Shown here: positions 14,099 to 27,289 of the stretch, in pieces | Layout: every line of letters begins with the position of its first letter | Numbering within the stretch: the stretch's first letter is position 1 | Position numbers and translations under genes: made by a program | Assembly (NCBI GenBank): GCA_013397865.1 | Contig: VZTI01003658.1 | Coordinates: 248,001 to 312,000 of the forward strand | DNA length: 64,000 nucleotides | DNA from: Struthidea cinerea | Lineage: Eukaryota > Chordata > Aves > Passeriformes > Corcoracidae | Direction of reading: 5' to 3' | Notes under the pieces: model-generated | Told to the model about the DNA's origin: nothing | The model's database searches: none | The model's input: the letters and a program-made list of their open reading frames with translations, nothing else

Positions 14099-15543
14099 CT
14101 AGAGAAAACAAAGCACAGATCCTTAAAACAACAAGGGCAGTCCAGCACCATCAACTTCTAACATACTGAATTAATTTGAAAAATCCTGATAAATATAAAA
14201 TGCATGCCTAGGTAATATATTGAAAGATACACGGCAAAACAACCTGGATGCAATTATGCTAAATTATTTTATTATAGTTGCTGAAAAGGTATTCATGGCT
14301 GGGCATCAAACATTACCCTCTTGCACAGTGCACAGTTTCATGTACATTAGGAGCATTTGCCTGACCACAAAGTATTAGTATTTTCATTCCTGCAAGTATT
14401 TTGGTATCTATCCAAACCTTGTTATCTGCTACTTTCAAAAGAGCAATTAATTGACAGTGTTCTCATTTGCATATTTTAGGGAAGATTCCTCTTCTGTCCC
14501 ATTTGCTACCCAAAAGGTAACTGAACTTTGGCCACATGCCAAGATAAATGACTTCAAGGACACAGAACTGGCTTTGTTTCCAATGCCTTAGCACAGACAA
14601 TGCATGAAGGTGAGGCACAATACATCCTGGAATCTCAGCTGAAAATGGAGCCAGTCATACCCTTGGCCTTGCCCACCTTTAACATACCCATCAGATACTC
14701 AATACCAGAAATTACTCCCTCCCCACACCCCCACATTTTCAAATATGAATTCTCCTCTCTCATCACCAAAAGCTTCACTGCATAACATTTGCACTTACAC
14801 ATTTCACCTTTTTATTATTAAGATATTAGTGCAGTTTGGAAGAAATTACATGTTATTTAACCATCACTGAAAGGCTGAGAATAAAAGCCTAAAACAGTTC
14901 TTGTGGGAACTCCTGCACTAGAAAAGATAACTATCCAACTTCATCAGTGAGGGTTTCTGAGAGAAACATTTTCAATCCACAGGGTATTTAGACTGGATTC
15001 TAGGTTAAGCAAAGGTCCTAGACTGCTTGGCAAAATAATTTCAATGGTTAAGCATCTCATGAGAAATACTTAAGACTTTTTGTTTTGCAGGATGGTTTGA
15101 ATTACAAATAAGAAAAGGCACTGACGACTCAACTTTCTTTAAAGGATCAACTGTCAGCTCAGGATTTAGGTGTAAAGCTCATGAGCGGGCCCAGATGTTG
15201 TATTTACCTAGTACACTTAAGAGTAATTACTGGATCTGTTATTAAGTTTTTTAAAATTTTAGAAGTTTAGAGCTACTCCTTAAAGAAAAAGAAAGGGCTA
15301 CTTTTCATTCATCACTAAGGGTTTTACCAAGATATTGAGAAAGGATTAATTTTACATATATCTCGAGTTTCTCTCTCTCTGTGTATATATACTTGCACAT
15401 TTTATTGATATACTCTGCATTTTCTAAACAACTGAAAATTTTCCTGAGGTGGATCCATTTCAAACATACATTTTATAGAAAGAGGCATTCAGTCATATTT
15501 GCTTAGCAAAGAAAATAGACGTGGATTTGAACAAGAAATATAC
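14099..15543 (-). other. EXOC2 intron 3 (about 1.4 kb)
   Basis: This short intron has normal splice signals. It has a small TC/TG/TA simple-sequence stretch at about 15354-15395. Otherwise it is unique AT-rich sequence with no repeat or RNA gene that I can identify. Confidence 0.85.
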
Positions 15544-15720
15544 CTATTTTTTCAGGTTTAAGCAGTTTGAAAGAAACAGTTGAAGTTCCTTTGCCACCAG
15601 ACTTTGTAGTAACAATAATGTCTCCCTTGTCATTTTTAGCCTGTCCAACTCGACACACGATTTTACTGGCAGACATCCATTCTGCAGTGAGGAGACAGTT
15701 GTGCCCACAGATTGTTAAGC
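15544..15720 (-). CDS. EXOC2: EXOC2 coding exon 3, core of IPT/TIG Ral-binding domain
   Basis: This 177-nt exon encodes about residues 40-98. The translation begins GLTICGHNCLLTAEWMSASK and ends in the segment LLKPEKIG, which are Sec5 IPT-domain signatures. It completes the immunoglobulin-like domain that contacts RalA and RalB. The acceptor is TTTTCCCAG|GCTTAAC (AG at 15722-15721). The donor is AATAG|GTATAT (intron G at 15543). The exon enters and leaves in phase 1, joining the previous exon at codon 40 (G|GC) and the next at G|GT. An ORF that reads on past the donor for a few codons is intronic read-through, not coding. Confidence 0.96.
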
Positions 15721-16555
15721 CTGGGAAAAAGAAAAAAAAAAGAAATATACTGCCGTGAATAGAAGTGCCTTTTGAAATTCTGCAATGCAAATTCATTCAT
15801 GATGCTTCATGTATTTTACAGAAATATATAACCCTTCACCAGTCCCCTACAGTCAATTACAGTCAAGGAGTCACAAATGCATTTTTCAGATGTTTCCTAG
15901 GTGACTTCAGGTATTTTGTCCCAGCAACAATTCATGAGACACAAGCAGTGCTGTTTGAAACTTATTTTAATCTCTTCCACCACTTCTGGGCTATTGTGAC
16001 TTTTACTTAATGTAGTACAATAGATTTTCTGTCTGCAAGACACTAGAGAACTGCTGTTCAGTATTGTATTTCTGTGAAACTTCCTCTAAAAGCTGCATGC
16101 AGCAAATCTTTCACAAATTCAGTCTGTATGACTTGGCCCAGAAAAAAAAAAGAAGACACTCTCTAAAATATTCACAATGAACAATGTTTCTTCAACCTTA
16201 TTTGTTTAGCAGTGCTTCTGTGGACACAGAAGGCTGTTTGGGTTGAAGTAGTATTAATTGACAAATATTCCGTCCCAATCTCTTATATACAAAATCCACG
16301 ATGCAAGACTGATTCTGATGAATAAACTGCCCTTGTTATATGAAAGAATAATCATGTAATGCTCATCTATTCCCTCTTCTACACTTTCTCACAAGAAGAA
16401 TGACACACTATGACAGGAAGGTCTTTTTTCACAGGAAAAGACTGTGACATATTAAAATATGTCAAGTTTTAGTGTTCAAGAACTCCTCTTACAATTTAAG
16501 AGTCAAGGTGCACCTTAATGTAAGGTCCAAGACTTTCTGAGATTTCACATCAAAT

Positions 16556-16609
16556 TGGTCTGATCAAGCCAATCAATCACCAACCAACTGATTGGTTATG
16601 GTCAGATCA
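16556..16609. other. Imperfect inverted repeat (potential stem-loop)
   Basis: The left arm TGGTCTGATCAAGCCAATCA (16556-16575) pairs imperfectly with the right arm 16589-16609 across a 13-nt spacer. The strongest paired blocks are CCAATCA with TGATTGG, and TGATC with GATCA. It could be a chance palindrome or a small inverted-repeat transposon remnant. Confidence 0.5.
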
Positions 16610-19084
16610 GGACTCTGGATGCTGGAATAGATGGATTGTTTTCTGAGACCTAGAACAACAATTTCCGTATTCCTAGCTCGAGTTTTGATGTCTTGAAAAA
16701 CTGGCAAGATCCTAACTGCTGTAGTATCTAATTTGGAGAACAAATTCATTAGGCTCTTCTTAAATAACACCCTTAGCTAGAAAAATTTTGCCTTATGTCC
16801 AAAAGGACACGGCTGTACTAGTGTGTTGGCTGAACTGGAGTATAAATTTGTCAGGCAGAACAGTTCCTCCCCTGTTGGCTTGCCTTTTGTTTTTAATTTC
16901 TAGAAAGCTCTGACCAATTTAGAAAATACTTAAGAGACAGAAAAGGGTCAGCATATGTGGCTCAGTATCAAAGCTTCACACTTTTTTTTTCTCACAATTT
17001 AAGTCTCTGACATGACACAGCAGACAAATTTGGCAGTTTTCATGGCTGTCAGACATAAAAATGCATTACTCCCTGCCAAAAACTATCTTGAAAATGAAAT
17101 CCAAAAAATAAAAAAATGGAAAGGCATTGAATCTTATTACAACTGAAATTAATTTTACTTGAGAAAGGACAGTAGATTTGTTTCTTAAATATTCTTTCTG
17201 AATTAAAGGGGGGGAGTGGGATGAAATAGGATATACACACAAAAACCAATATTTTGGTTATTTAGTCATAAAATTTTAACCAGGTCAGGTTTTAGTTTCA
17301 AGAGGGAAAAGAAAAAGTCCATACATTATGATGCATATTACCTACATGCAATAACATAACCTTATGTTACATTGTTGTAATTTTACATCTCTTACCATTT
17401 TATGCTAGCATCTTCTCTAAAGGAAAAAAGATTGTGATAGAAACTAACAGAAAAACTTTGCCCAAATGATTCATAAAGATGTTTTCACCGCAGATTTTCT
17501 TAATTCATGGTTAAATTAAGCAATACTTTAAAATCCAGAACTAAGCTATAGCAATTTAGAAGGGTAAAAAATTTTGAACAACTGTTTGAAGATCCTTGTA
17601 TCAATTATTGTCTACTTCATCAGAGGTTCCAAAAGCTCTCAAGAGAACAAGATCACAAGGTCCAATACTTTTGAAATGGCAGGAAATGGCCTTCGCCTTT
17701 ATCTTAAAAATGCAAAAGAAAGTTAAATCTCTATCAACATTTTATATACCACATGAAACATAGTAATAGCACAACACAATTTCTAAAACAAATAAAGGCA
17801 TGTTGGAGGAGAAGTTTTGATAGCACAGTTACCACATTTCTTTCTCCAGAAAGACGAAACTTCCCTTAAAATTATATTTAATTTGAATCTGTTGCATGGT
17901 ACAAAGAGCTCAGAGAACAACATTCTCAGATTCTAGTTTTTACGTGCCTTTCTATAAATAGGCATAAGTAATACTCTTATTGAGACTTTCAGATTTTGGT
18001 TAAGCTTATATAAGGACAATTTTACAATGTCTACAAAATACTGCTGCAAATGTCTTAAAAGACAAACTAAATGTTGAAAACACAAATGTTACAGGTATCT
18101 CCTGGATTTGACATTTTGTACCATGGGCTATAAAATTACAAATAAAAAGTTTATTTGGTTTCAAAGATACAAAGAGATTACTAGAAGGCTCTCTCCTAAA
18201 TGAAACCAAAAGAATGTTCTTCTATTATGTGATACTCTGTTTATATATAGAAAAAAAGTTTCTTGCTTTTCATTTTATACTAATACATCTAAAACTTTAT
18301 AAACTTTATAAAGACCTCACTCAAACTCGCTTAACTCTCATGCCTACAAAGCCTCACTTTTGCAAGTATTTCCATTCAAGTCACAGGGAGTATTTACATG
18401 CCTGATTTAACCACTGAAAGAAATCTTTACATATCTGGGGCCTTAGTTACTTACTGGAGAAAGCTGACAACTGAGCTAAGGAAAAAATAAGGCAATGCAT
18501 TATTTATTTTTACCTCAAAGCATAAAATTATTAGCAGCTGTGTGCTACCAATGTTACTCTGAAAGAAATATAAGAAGAAATATTAGCAGTTGGTCAGCTG
18601 AAATACTGAGGTACAGTTCAGGGCATGTCTTCCTTCCAAGAACGTAGCACTGATCATTTCTAAGAGGATCATATCAATGAACTAATGAGACTATTGAAAT
18701 ACACCAGCCACACAAACACACAGACATATACTCACCCCTAACATCATCAGTTACTTGAAGATTTCTCAATATGGATTCTATAGTGTACCGCAACCTCATC
18801 TAGCAGCTCAGGAAAATACTACTTCCCCTTTTGAGAGACAGCAAACTGAAGTGAAAAACTGTAGTGGCTGATGCTTGGCCATAAAGTTCATTGTGGTGGC
18901 CATGAATGGAATTTGTGAATCTTGGTTTACAGCCATGAAGTGAAATATTTTTCCTAGCAAAGCCAAACAAAATTCCAATGGCCTTCAGAGGAGTCGTGAT
19001 TCCACAACAAATTAGACAAATTGTCTCTAACATGACTACTGAAGTACATAACTTAAAAAAGAAACAAGGGAAATTCCAGCAGTT

Positions 19085-20000
19085 ATAGCTGACTTGGATT
19101 TCCAGAAGATTTTATGGAGTCCTTCTCAAAAGGCTTAAGAAAATGAAGCAGCTATAGGATACGAACCTCTAATGGATAAACAGCTCAGCAGGATAGAAAC
19201 AGGGTTATAGCAAATGAGGTGTTTGACTGAGGAAAATTTCCACAGGGTTGATGCCAGGACCACTTATGTTCAGTACATTTATAAATGACAAGACAAACAG
19301 GTTATAAAATTGGCTGATGATACGAATTTATTCAGAGTGTGAAGACCAAAAACTGCGGAAAAATGCAAGCCAGAACTTATTAGACTGAGTGGACTCACTA
19401 TAATGTAGATGCTATAACACAACAGCTGAAATTCAATGAACAAAGACAAGATGCACACAAGGCAAAACCTTAAATTCACAGATGGCAGGCTCAAACTGAC
19501 TACTAATCCTCATGCATTTAATCATGGAACTATAGTAGGCAGAACAACAAAATCATTAGTTTGATTCTTAGTAGGAGTTATACAGAAAACAGAACTCTAC
19601 GGACGAAATACAAAACAAAAGTGAAAGTACAGTGTTATGCCACAGGGCATTCACATCCTGAACACTGCATGCAACCAAGATGTGTCACCCATGACTGGTA
19701 ATGAAACTAAAAGAAATTTGCTGAAGAGTAAAAAGAAGGGCCAAGGACACATGCAGAAAATTTAAATAAGCTAAGATGTTTCAGGCTGAAAAGGAAGCAA
19801 CAGAACAGCAATGGACAAGCTCTGTGACCAGGAGAATCAGTGAAAAGGTCTTCTCCCCTCCTTCAATGCAAGAGCTATGATGATTCAAATGAAATTACCA
19901 TGTTAAAAATCAAAACAGCAATGAAAAGGGTTCTTCACATATTTTGTAGCTAAATCACTGAACCTGCTTTGTCATGCTACAGACACACAAACTGACTTTA
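19085..20000 (+). mobile_element. Ancient CR1/L3-like LINE fragment, heavily decayed
   Basis: A degraded LINE ORF2 trace runs in the plus direction. GACTTGGATTTCCAGAAGAT corresponds to the reverse-transcriptase DLDFQKA-type motif. It is followed by GATGCCAGGACCACTTATGT, a CR1/L3 landmark before the catalytic box. GGCTGATGATACGAATTTAT then encodes the conserved ADD(T) core. Downstream text such as CAGCTGAAATTCAATGAACA and TTTCAGGCTGAAAAGGAAGC follows the order of the same family. It is much more diverged than the CR1 at 8.5-9.6 kb, so it is an old insertion. The boundaries and exact subfamily are uncertain. Confidence 0.68.
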
Positions 20001-20402
20001 CAATAATTCAAGGAATAGCAACCCCCAGTGACTTTCTGAATACACTGAAAACACTTCTGATATGAAAATTTCAATGCAGAAATTCTCAGCTCCTGAGAAA
20101 GTAACAAAGGAGCATCTCATTATGTCTACCCTCTTCTAGCACACTGCACTAAGCATTCACTCTTCATGTTCATGTTCAGCACTGGATGCTGAGTCAGATT
20201 AAGGGTTCATCTAAAAAGGTACAGTCAGTCTGATTAGTTACACATCAGGCACCACCCCTGAATTTCATGGATTCCAGTGCATATTTGTGTAAAGGGCATT
20301 CCTCATAGCATCCAACATAGATTCTACCATGCAAAAAATTTATCTCTAATCATAGCCAAAATGTTACCTTCTGCAGTACCAAAGGCTGGTTTTTTAACTT
20401 AC

Positions 20403-20520
20403 CTATGAGGTCTGTAGGTCCAGTCCCCAAATTTTCTCCTCTAATTGTCACTTTTGTCCATGAGATGCCTTCATTGGGAGAGATGCCAGTTACAAGCGGG
20501 GGCTGTCGTGCTCGAGACAT
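20403..20520 (-). CDS. EXOC2: EXOC2 first coding exon (exon 2), start of Ral-binding domain
   Basis: This exon encodes residues 1-39 plus the first base of codon 40. The start is the ATG at 20520-20518, and translation begins MSRARQPPLVTGISPNEGIS, the recognisable Sec5 N-terminus. It supplies the first strands of the IPT/TIG immunoglobulin-like fold that binds GTP-loaded Ral. Thr11 and Arg27, reported as Ral-contact positions in the mammalian protein, are both present. The donor reads ATAG|GTAAGT (intron G at 20402), a near-consensus site. From memory, residues 4 (Ala) and 20 (Ser) differ from human Ser and Pro. The exon probably continues as 5'UTR on its upstream side, to about 20558. Confidence 0.95.
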
Positions 20521-20558
20521 GACGACTGTTCAGTTACTGCAATCTGAGCTGCTTTTAT
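20521..20558 (-). other. EXOC2: Likely 5'UTR part of EXOC2 exon 2
   Basis: Upstream of the ATG, read on the minus strand, a weakly pyrimidine-rich stretch ends in GCTGAACAG, a usable acceptor that would put the exon start at 20558. This leaves 38 nt of leader before the ATG. Two other AG dinucleotides closer to the ATG (GATTGCAG and ACTGAACAG) are alternative acceptors. A 5'UTR split by a large first intron fits the distance to the CpG island. The exact boundary is inferred, not shown. Confidence 0.45.
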
Positions 20559-23500
20559 CTGTTCAGCAAGAAATAATAAATTACAAACCCACTAATTATA
20601 TTACGTAAAAAATTATTAAAACCATTTCAATCTGTGCTTCTAAAATGGTAGGGAAATATAAATATAAATATGGAGCACCACTCTGAAAGCCTCTTTCGAC
20701 ACACAGTCATAAAACACTAAAGAATAATTATACCTTTTTTGCACTTTTAAAAAAATTAAATACAGCTTTCTGAAAGAAAGCGAAAGTATATTCAGAAAAA
20801 TATTAAACCTTCAGAATGCTTAATGAAGCTATATACACAGACTTCAAATTACATATGTCAGAATTCAAATAGCCTATTCCAACCTCTATTTAAAAGTTAT
20901 TATTGTATTCCTTAGGAAGTTCAGAACTGGTAATCTGGAAAGATAAGTAATAGATGATGATTACATATTTGGATCACTTCTCCATCAAAATAAGACTTAC
21001 TGGCATAGACAGTCCCATGAAGAAGCCCTCAGCACTTATTTCTATAAAGCATCAATGTTAACATGCACTGAGAAAATTAGAACATAACTTGCAAACACTG
21101 CACTAGCAGAGATCAACAAAACAAACAATATCCCAACATATCAACAAAAATGTACATAAAATCATTGAAGAAGCATTTATAGAAGAGTAGTGCTCTGTGC
21201 TTGAAATTGAGTCAACTCAGACCAGTTTAATTAGCTCTGTCATTAATAAGCTCTGTAGCTCAAACATAAATATGGTACCCATGTTATGTGGTCTACATTT
21301 AGTTTACTACACAACTGATCACAAAATCCTGTTGTTTATTAGCAGTTTCCTTTGTGCAGCTCTGCAGCTATAAACTGCTATAAGAAGCTGAGTACATATA
21401 TATGGTGATATATATGATGAGTATAACCTGAAGCATATCCCACAAACTTCTCCATATTTACAACACTTACTAAATACCATCACCATTCCAAACCTCAGTT
21501 ACACATATACAACACTTCAGTGTAAACCATCTCAGAAGTTCCGGTTGGTAAAAAATATGTGGAATATAAGCCAAGTTTCACAAGGTTCCTCTTAGCTATC
21601 ACTTTTTGAATCAAGATGTATTTTCTACTTTTACTTGCAAATAGTCAAGTCCATGAAACCCAGAAACTCTCTAAACCATCTCTAACAACAAATTGCAGCA
21701 AAACTGCAGTTTCCAAGCACCTACAGTTAAGAAATACTAGAATTAAGACATACTTGTTTCAGCTGCTTCTGCATATACAAAATACTTTCATTGTACCAAC
21801 ATACCCCATACTTTTACACAGCCTCCCCACGTTTTTCAGTGGTAGTAGCTAGATCTGACGTGAGAATCAAAGAATCTGACTAGATCGGTCTGGTTTCTTT
21901 CTTCACATTCCAAAGTTGGAACACACACTGAAAATGAAGACGGAAATAGAAAACTCAGGAATTGGGAGGAAGATCTCATGCTAAAAGTAAAAATATATTG
22001 CCCTCAGAATAGGATCTCCTGTCTCCGTCTGTCCATACCACAGGTGCATAGCAGGTCACCTATAATAAAACTTCGCATTTTTTTTCTGATCCAGCTTCAG
22101 AGCCCACAGCCACACCTGAAGTCAGTGTGAAATGCATCCTGAATATAGGGAATACTGCACAATGCTCTGAAATATTGGGGTCCTTAACAATGCCAATTCT
22201 ATAAATATGTCTGATTTTAAATGTCTGTTTCTTAGTTTCACATATTTAAAATAGAAATGCTATCACTCCTCTCCAAAGCTATTTTTGAAAACAAATTCAT
22301 TAACATAGACAAGGCATTTAGATACTTTGAACACAACAGAAGTATTAATATCTTCAGAGTACTTTTCAGACTGAACAGTGTGCAGTTAGTAAGAGATGCA
22401 AATTCATGTTGAACAAGCAAGAGCATAGTAAGTTGCAGTATGTGAGCCATGTCCAGTGTATGAAGGAAGGCTGATAAGGGCCCATGATTAACACACACAA
22501 TGTATATCTAGTTTGGCTTTGTATCATTACCTGGCAAACCTCATAATATTTCCTGACATTAAGAACTACATAATGTGTTTAATAAAACACTGGTTTCTCT
22601 GGTTTTTTTGCAAACAACACTGATGAAAAAGGAATTAAGTTATATAGTCTTATATGGGTGCTCTTAATAGTCTTATATGTAAAATACTGGAACCTTTTAC
22701 ATGAACCCAACATGAGGCTGGAGAAGCAAGTAGTCAACAGATGCAGACTATAACTGTGTGGATAAAACAGCACTGAAGGAATAAACTGTATCAGCAGATT
22801 ACAAAGAAATCAGCTGACAGTCATCTCCAGCTACGGAAAAGAAGGTTGTGTTCTGCGTTTGTGCCCTACTCCTATTTCTTTCACAGAACTGGCTTCTCCT
22901 CCTCCTCACACAGAGGCTGTCCCTGCCTCACTTCAAAACAGAGGCCAGGTCCCCATCTTGCAGACAAACTGTCTCCTGCCCCTATCTTGTCGATCGTCCC
23001 TCTGAGTTTTTACCCGTAAATTCAAGCAGGGAGGGAGAGGGACGTTACTATTCCATCCTCCTTCCAAATCCAGACACCTTGGTAATTCCTCTTACCCCAC
23101 ATTCCCTACTCCAAGCCTTCTTGTCCAGATATCCCATCTGCACTACTACTGAGCCACTTCCTCACCACTGGTGAAAATTATAGACCTCGTCTTCTGTCAA
23201 CATCCCTAATCCTGGAGTCATAAGGTTTGCTCAGCTTTCCTCTCATCTGTGCTGCATTCAAAACTACAAAACCACACCACTGCCTGACAAAACAGTGGGC
23301 AGCACAACAGAAATAAGCTTCCCAGCTCTTGTTGCCAAACCCAATAGCGCCTGGATGAAACAGAACATGAAATTACAAGGGAAGTCTTGTTTATTCCTAT
23401 ACAAGATGCATACACACAGAAGTTCAGACCTTTCAGAATTTTAAGTTTCCTCTGGAGTCCTGGGCATAAATGATGCTAGAGAAGAATCAGGTCCCAAATT

Positions 23501-23800
23501 TTACCAAGAGGGAGGAGAACAAACTGCATCTATTCCTCATAATCTTATCTATGTAGTCTTTGCAACTTTTCTCACGGATCCTCAGCAGAGTTCAAAAAAA
23601 ACCACAACAGCTGTAAAGGAATGGTGGCGTTATGTCCTCCCATACACACAAACACCTTGTGCAGGAAGCAACATGCGTCTAGACACCAGTTAGTCAACAT
23701 AAAACACCTTTTTTATTTTTGAGCAATTTTTGGTAAACATTTATGTGGAATATTAATCAGTAACATTGATGTAAAAATGCCATCTTCAGGAATATCGGGT

Positions 23801-23892
23801 AAGAAAAAAAAGAAGAAAAAAAAGAAGAAAAAAAAAAGAAAAAAAAGAAGAAAAAAAGAAGAAAAAAAAGAAGAGAAAAAAGAAGAAAAAAC
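23801..23892 (+). repeat. Homopurine (GAA/A)n low-complexity tract
   Basis: This 92-base strand contains only A and G, in irregular AAGAAAAA/AAGAAG units. It is the source of a Lys-rich pseudo-ORF on one strand and a Phe-rich one on the other. Such polypurine mirror-like tracts can adopt triplex DNA in vitro. Here it is best treated as a microsatellite. Confidence 0.95.
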
Positions 23893-26033
23893 CTTGAGAA
23901 ACACAAGTAAAATAAAAGCTACTGTGGTAGCCACATTATTTGTGTGGTATTATTTGGTTGATCCCTCCTCCCCCCCGCCTCCATGTTATAGTTCCCTTGC
24001 ATCGCAGCTATTGTTGCTTTCAAAATACCTAGGCACACAGGTAATTGGCTTGTTTCAATACCAAAACTCAAAAGTAATATTACAACATATTTTACTGGAT
24101 TTCAGAAATTGACACTAGATCCCCCTTCATGATGAGCTAAATAAATGTAATAAAAACGCTGAGCCTCCTGAGATCTAGTATTTCTTCTAAGTATTTCCAT
24201 ACTTACTGCAGAATTGCTTTAAAATACCTCACCAGAATGAGAATACCATAGTAAAGCTCAACACATTACAAAGCACTACAGCACTGAGATGCTCTATTAT
24301 TATTATCTTTGAACAGCAATTGTATTCATTTATTTCAAAGAGTGGAACTCTTTGCAATATGTCATTACTATAAATATCAAGCAAATGCTTTGGAGCCTTC
24401 AATTCATTCATAGTATTTCCTCTCCTTCTAAGGACAGATGTCAATAGCTAACACGACTGAGGTGCTTACTGGGAAGCCTAGCCACTATACTGCTGTAGCA
24501 AGTTTCTAAATTTATTTTAAAAATATTTAAGGCAAATCTGACAAAAAATTACTTTTTCATTTCACAAAACAAGACAACCACCTAAGTAAAAGCTTTCGTT
24601 GCAATTCTGTATGTTTCCCTAAAGATAAAATCTATTCTTTACAAAATATGTATTACACATAAAATAGTATTTTTTCAGAAACAGCCCTCTTCCTGAAAGA
24701 CTGATTCTCATGCAGACAAGGAGAGATTGCAGAAAGACAGTTTTCTATACAAGATCTTTCCTCTGAGGAGCCAGGCTCATGGAAGAGGTTTCAACAAGAC
24801 TGTTTTTTTACAATAGACAATCTTCTACATTAGCAGAGGTCTCTTTCCCTCTTTATTCCACTCCACCCTTTTTTTAAACTTAATTGCCTCACAGTATCTC
24901 CCCAACAATTTAACGTGGATACCTGACTGACCACTCCCACGATCTTGCCCATACTATTCTATTATTCTGTCATAATTCTTGTCATAAAGGCACAAGGAGT
25001 TAGAAAATGTCTGCAAAGACCATCTACTACAAAGTCCTCTTGAAAAATGCCTTTCATAAACAACATCTTTGTCTTTACACCAGCTTCTCAAATAAACTGT
25101 CCTCTCACAAAGATTTGGTTAAAAATAAAAAAATCCAGACAATTCTGACCATTACAAGCCTGCTAAAGAGAAGACATCTTCCCTCTTTATCCTAAAAAAA
25201 GACACTTTAAAATAAATAATGAAGCAATGAAATATGGCCCAGCATAAGGGAAAGCACAAATCTATTTGGTTTTGGATTTTTTTTAGTTTTGTAAGCCTTC
25301 AGTTTAAAGTTGGTTTGAAATGAGAGTTCTTACATAGGCTTCCTCATTCAACTTTCAATGGCAGAGAGCAGAAACCCAAAGTAAAATGCCAATAGCTACC
25401 ATACCTGTTCTTTAAAGCAAAGTACTACTTTCTACATTTTATTGCACTCTGGAAGTACCACCAAAATATGAAATACAGGAACAACCAAAGTTCAGGATTG
25501 AAGGATATTAAACTGGCTGGTAATTTCAAATCCCAAAGGAAAACTACAAACATCCTGAAGGCATGGAACTTTGGAAGATGAGCAACAATATGCTGTCACC
25601 TTACAAATTTCACTAGTGGGAAAAATTAGCAGTTGAAGTGTTTTAAAACAGAGTTTCTGACTTCTAAAACAAAATAGCAAGATGGTTCCAGTGACTGAAA
25701 AGTCAGTTTAATTAAAATTTTCAGTGATGCTTTGTCACAGACACTGAACTTAAAAAGATTCTCTTGGAGGAAGGCAGACTCAAGGTCAATGCAAGTGCCA
25801 TGGTCATCTAGCAAAGGGAATCAAAGCTGTCAAGAAGGGAGGGAAGAAAAACCCAATTTGTCATCATTGGGAAAGTCTAAGTTACAACCAAGCATTTAAG
25901 CCTTCAGGTATCAGATACTTATTTATTCTCACTCATACATACGTGACAGAATACAATTCAAAAAGTGTTGAGGCAGGAACAGGAAAGCATTACCCATGTG
26001 CAAATCACAGTATGTCTCAGATGTTGTTTACTT

Positions 26034-26048
26034 AAAAAAAAAAAAAAA
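26034..26048 (+). repeat. Poly-A run
   Basis: Fifteen consecutive A are followed by CAAAAACAC. No retroposed body is recognisable upstream, so I treat it as simple sequence. Confidence 0.85.
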
Positions 26049-27289
26049 CAAAAACACAAGAAAACCAACCTGAAAACAATAGGTGAGTTACACTAACATC
26101 ACATCATTAAATGATTCCCAAATGAAAAGATTTATTACATGCCTTTTTAAACAAGCAATAAATACTCACATTCCAGAATGTAGGTGATGGCCTTTTCACC
26201 TTAATCTACAAAAACTTGTGCTTCTAGTACATAAATCTAATAATTTGTTTTCACTAGAAAATGCAGAGAGTCCCCTGAGTACAACACATTACGACAGAGT
26301 CAGTGAAGGGACCCAGCAAATGACCCCAAGAAGAACGACAAAGCAAAATGTTTCGTAGATGTTTGTACTCAAAACCATTACAAAACGATGAAAAACACTG
26401 TTACAACCTTTTCTGTGCTTTATCTTCCCAACAATATAAATTCAGACAGACAATCTACATAAACCAAGAATTAAAAGCATCCAAAAAGCAGCACTGTGAA
26501 AATAACTGACATTTATTAACCCCTCTGGAGATCTTCAGTGCCCTAGAACTTCCACAGCCTTCAACACTACATTAATAATATAAAGTCCATTCCTGCAAGC
26601 CTGCCAGAAAAGACTGGGAAGTGAATAAGCTAAACAATGCTGAAATTCCAAGTGATATTAAGAATCTATGCATGTTTATTTAAATAATAAAAGAAGACTT
26701 GTCAATTTAAACAAGAAGTGCTCACGAATCTTACATTTAGGGAGAAAGAAACTCTTCATAACACCACTAAGCTACTTATAATGAAAAGATGAACAAACAT
26801 AAAAAAGTGGGTAATTTCACCATCACACAGAAAAAACAAAGCCTCATTTGTCTTGCCCTGTCATATCCGGCATGTTGACTCAAGCCAATATTAACACTGA
26901 CAAACAGGTTAACCTACAGGACAACATTACATGCCAAAAATCAGTTCCAATTTGGGAAGATGTGCAAGTTTTGCAACAGAGAGGGCAAACAACAAAAAAG
27001 AAAAGATTTGGAGTATTAAATGACGTATGATATCCTGTGCTTTTTCAAAAGGCTCCTGAATATTCCAATCACCCACAAAGGACACACTAGACATTTTAGT
27101 TTTAGGGTGGCCAAGGAACGAGCGCAGCATTTTTGCTTTCACAACAGCCGTCCTCGCATAGTCCCTTCAGTATCTCAGATGTCCCGCTTTCCTTAACCCA
27201 GCAAGGTACATCTTCATGGCGATGTATCTTGACAGAGTGAAAGCAAAATAATCGCAGCACTCAGCGATGCCATTAACATTTCTGAGTCA

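Larger units (their letters stand above)
15721..20402 (-). other. EXOC2 intron 2 (about 4.7 kb)
   Basis: This intron separates the two exons that share the IPT domain. It contains an imperfect hairpin at 16556-16609 and an old LINE fragment at about 19085-20000. The remainder is AT-rich unique sequence with nothing recognisable. Confidence 0.85.

Noticed and set aside
23713..24112. Lys-rich plus ORF and Phe-rich minus ORF
   Set aside because: Both are products of the homopurine tract at 23801-23892.
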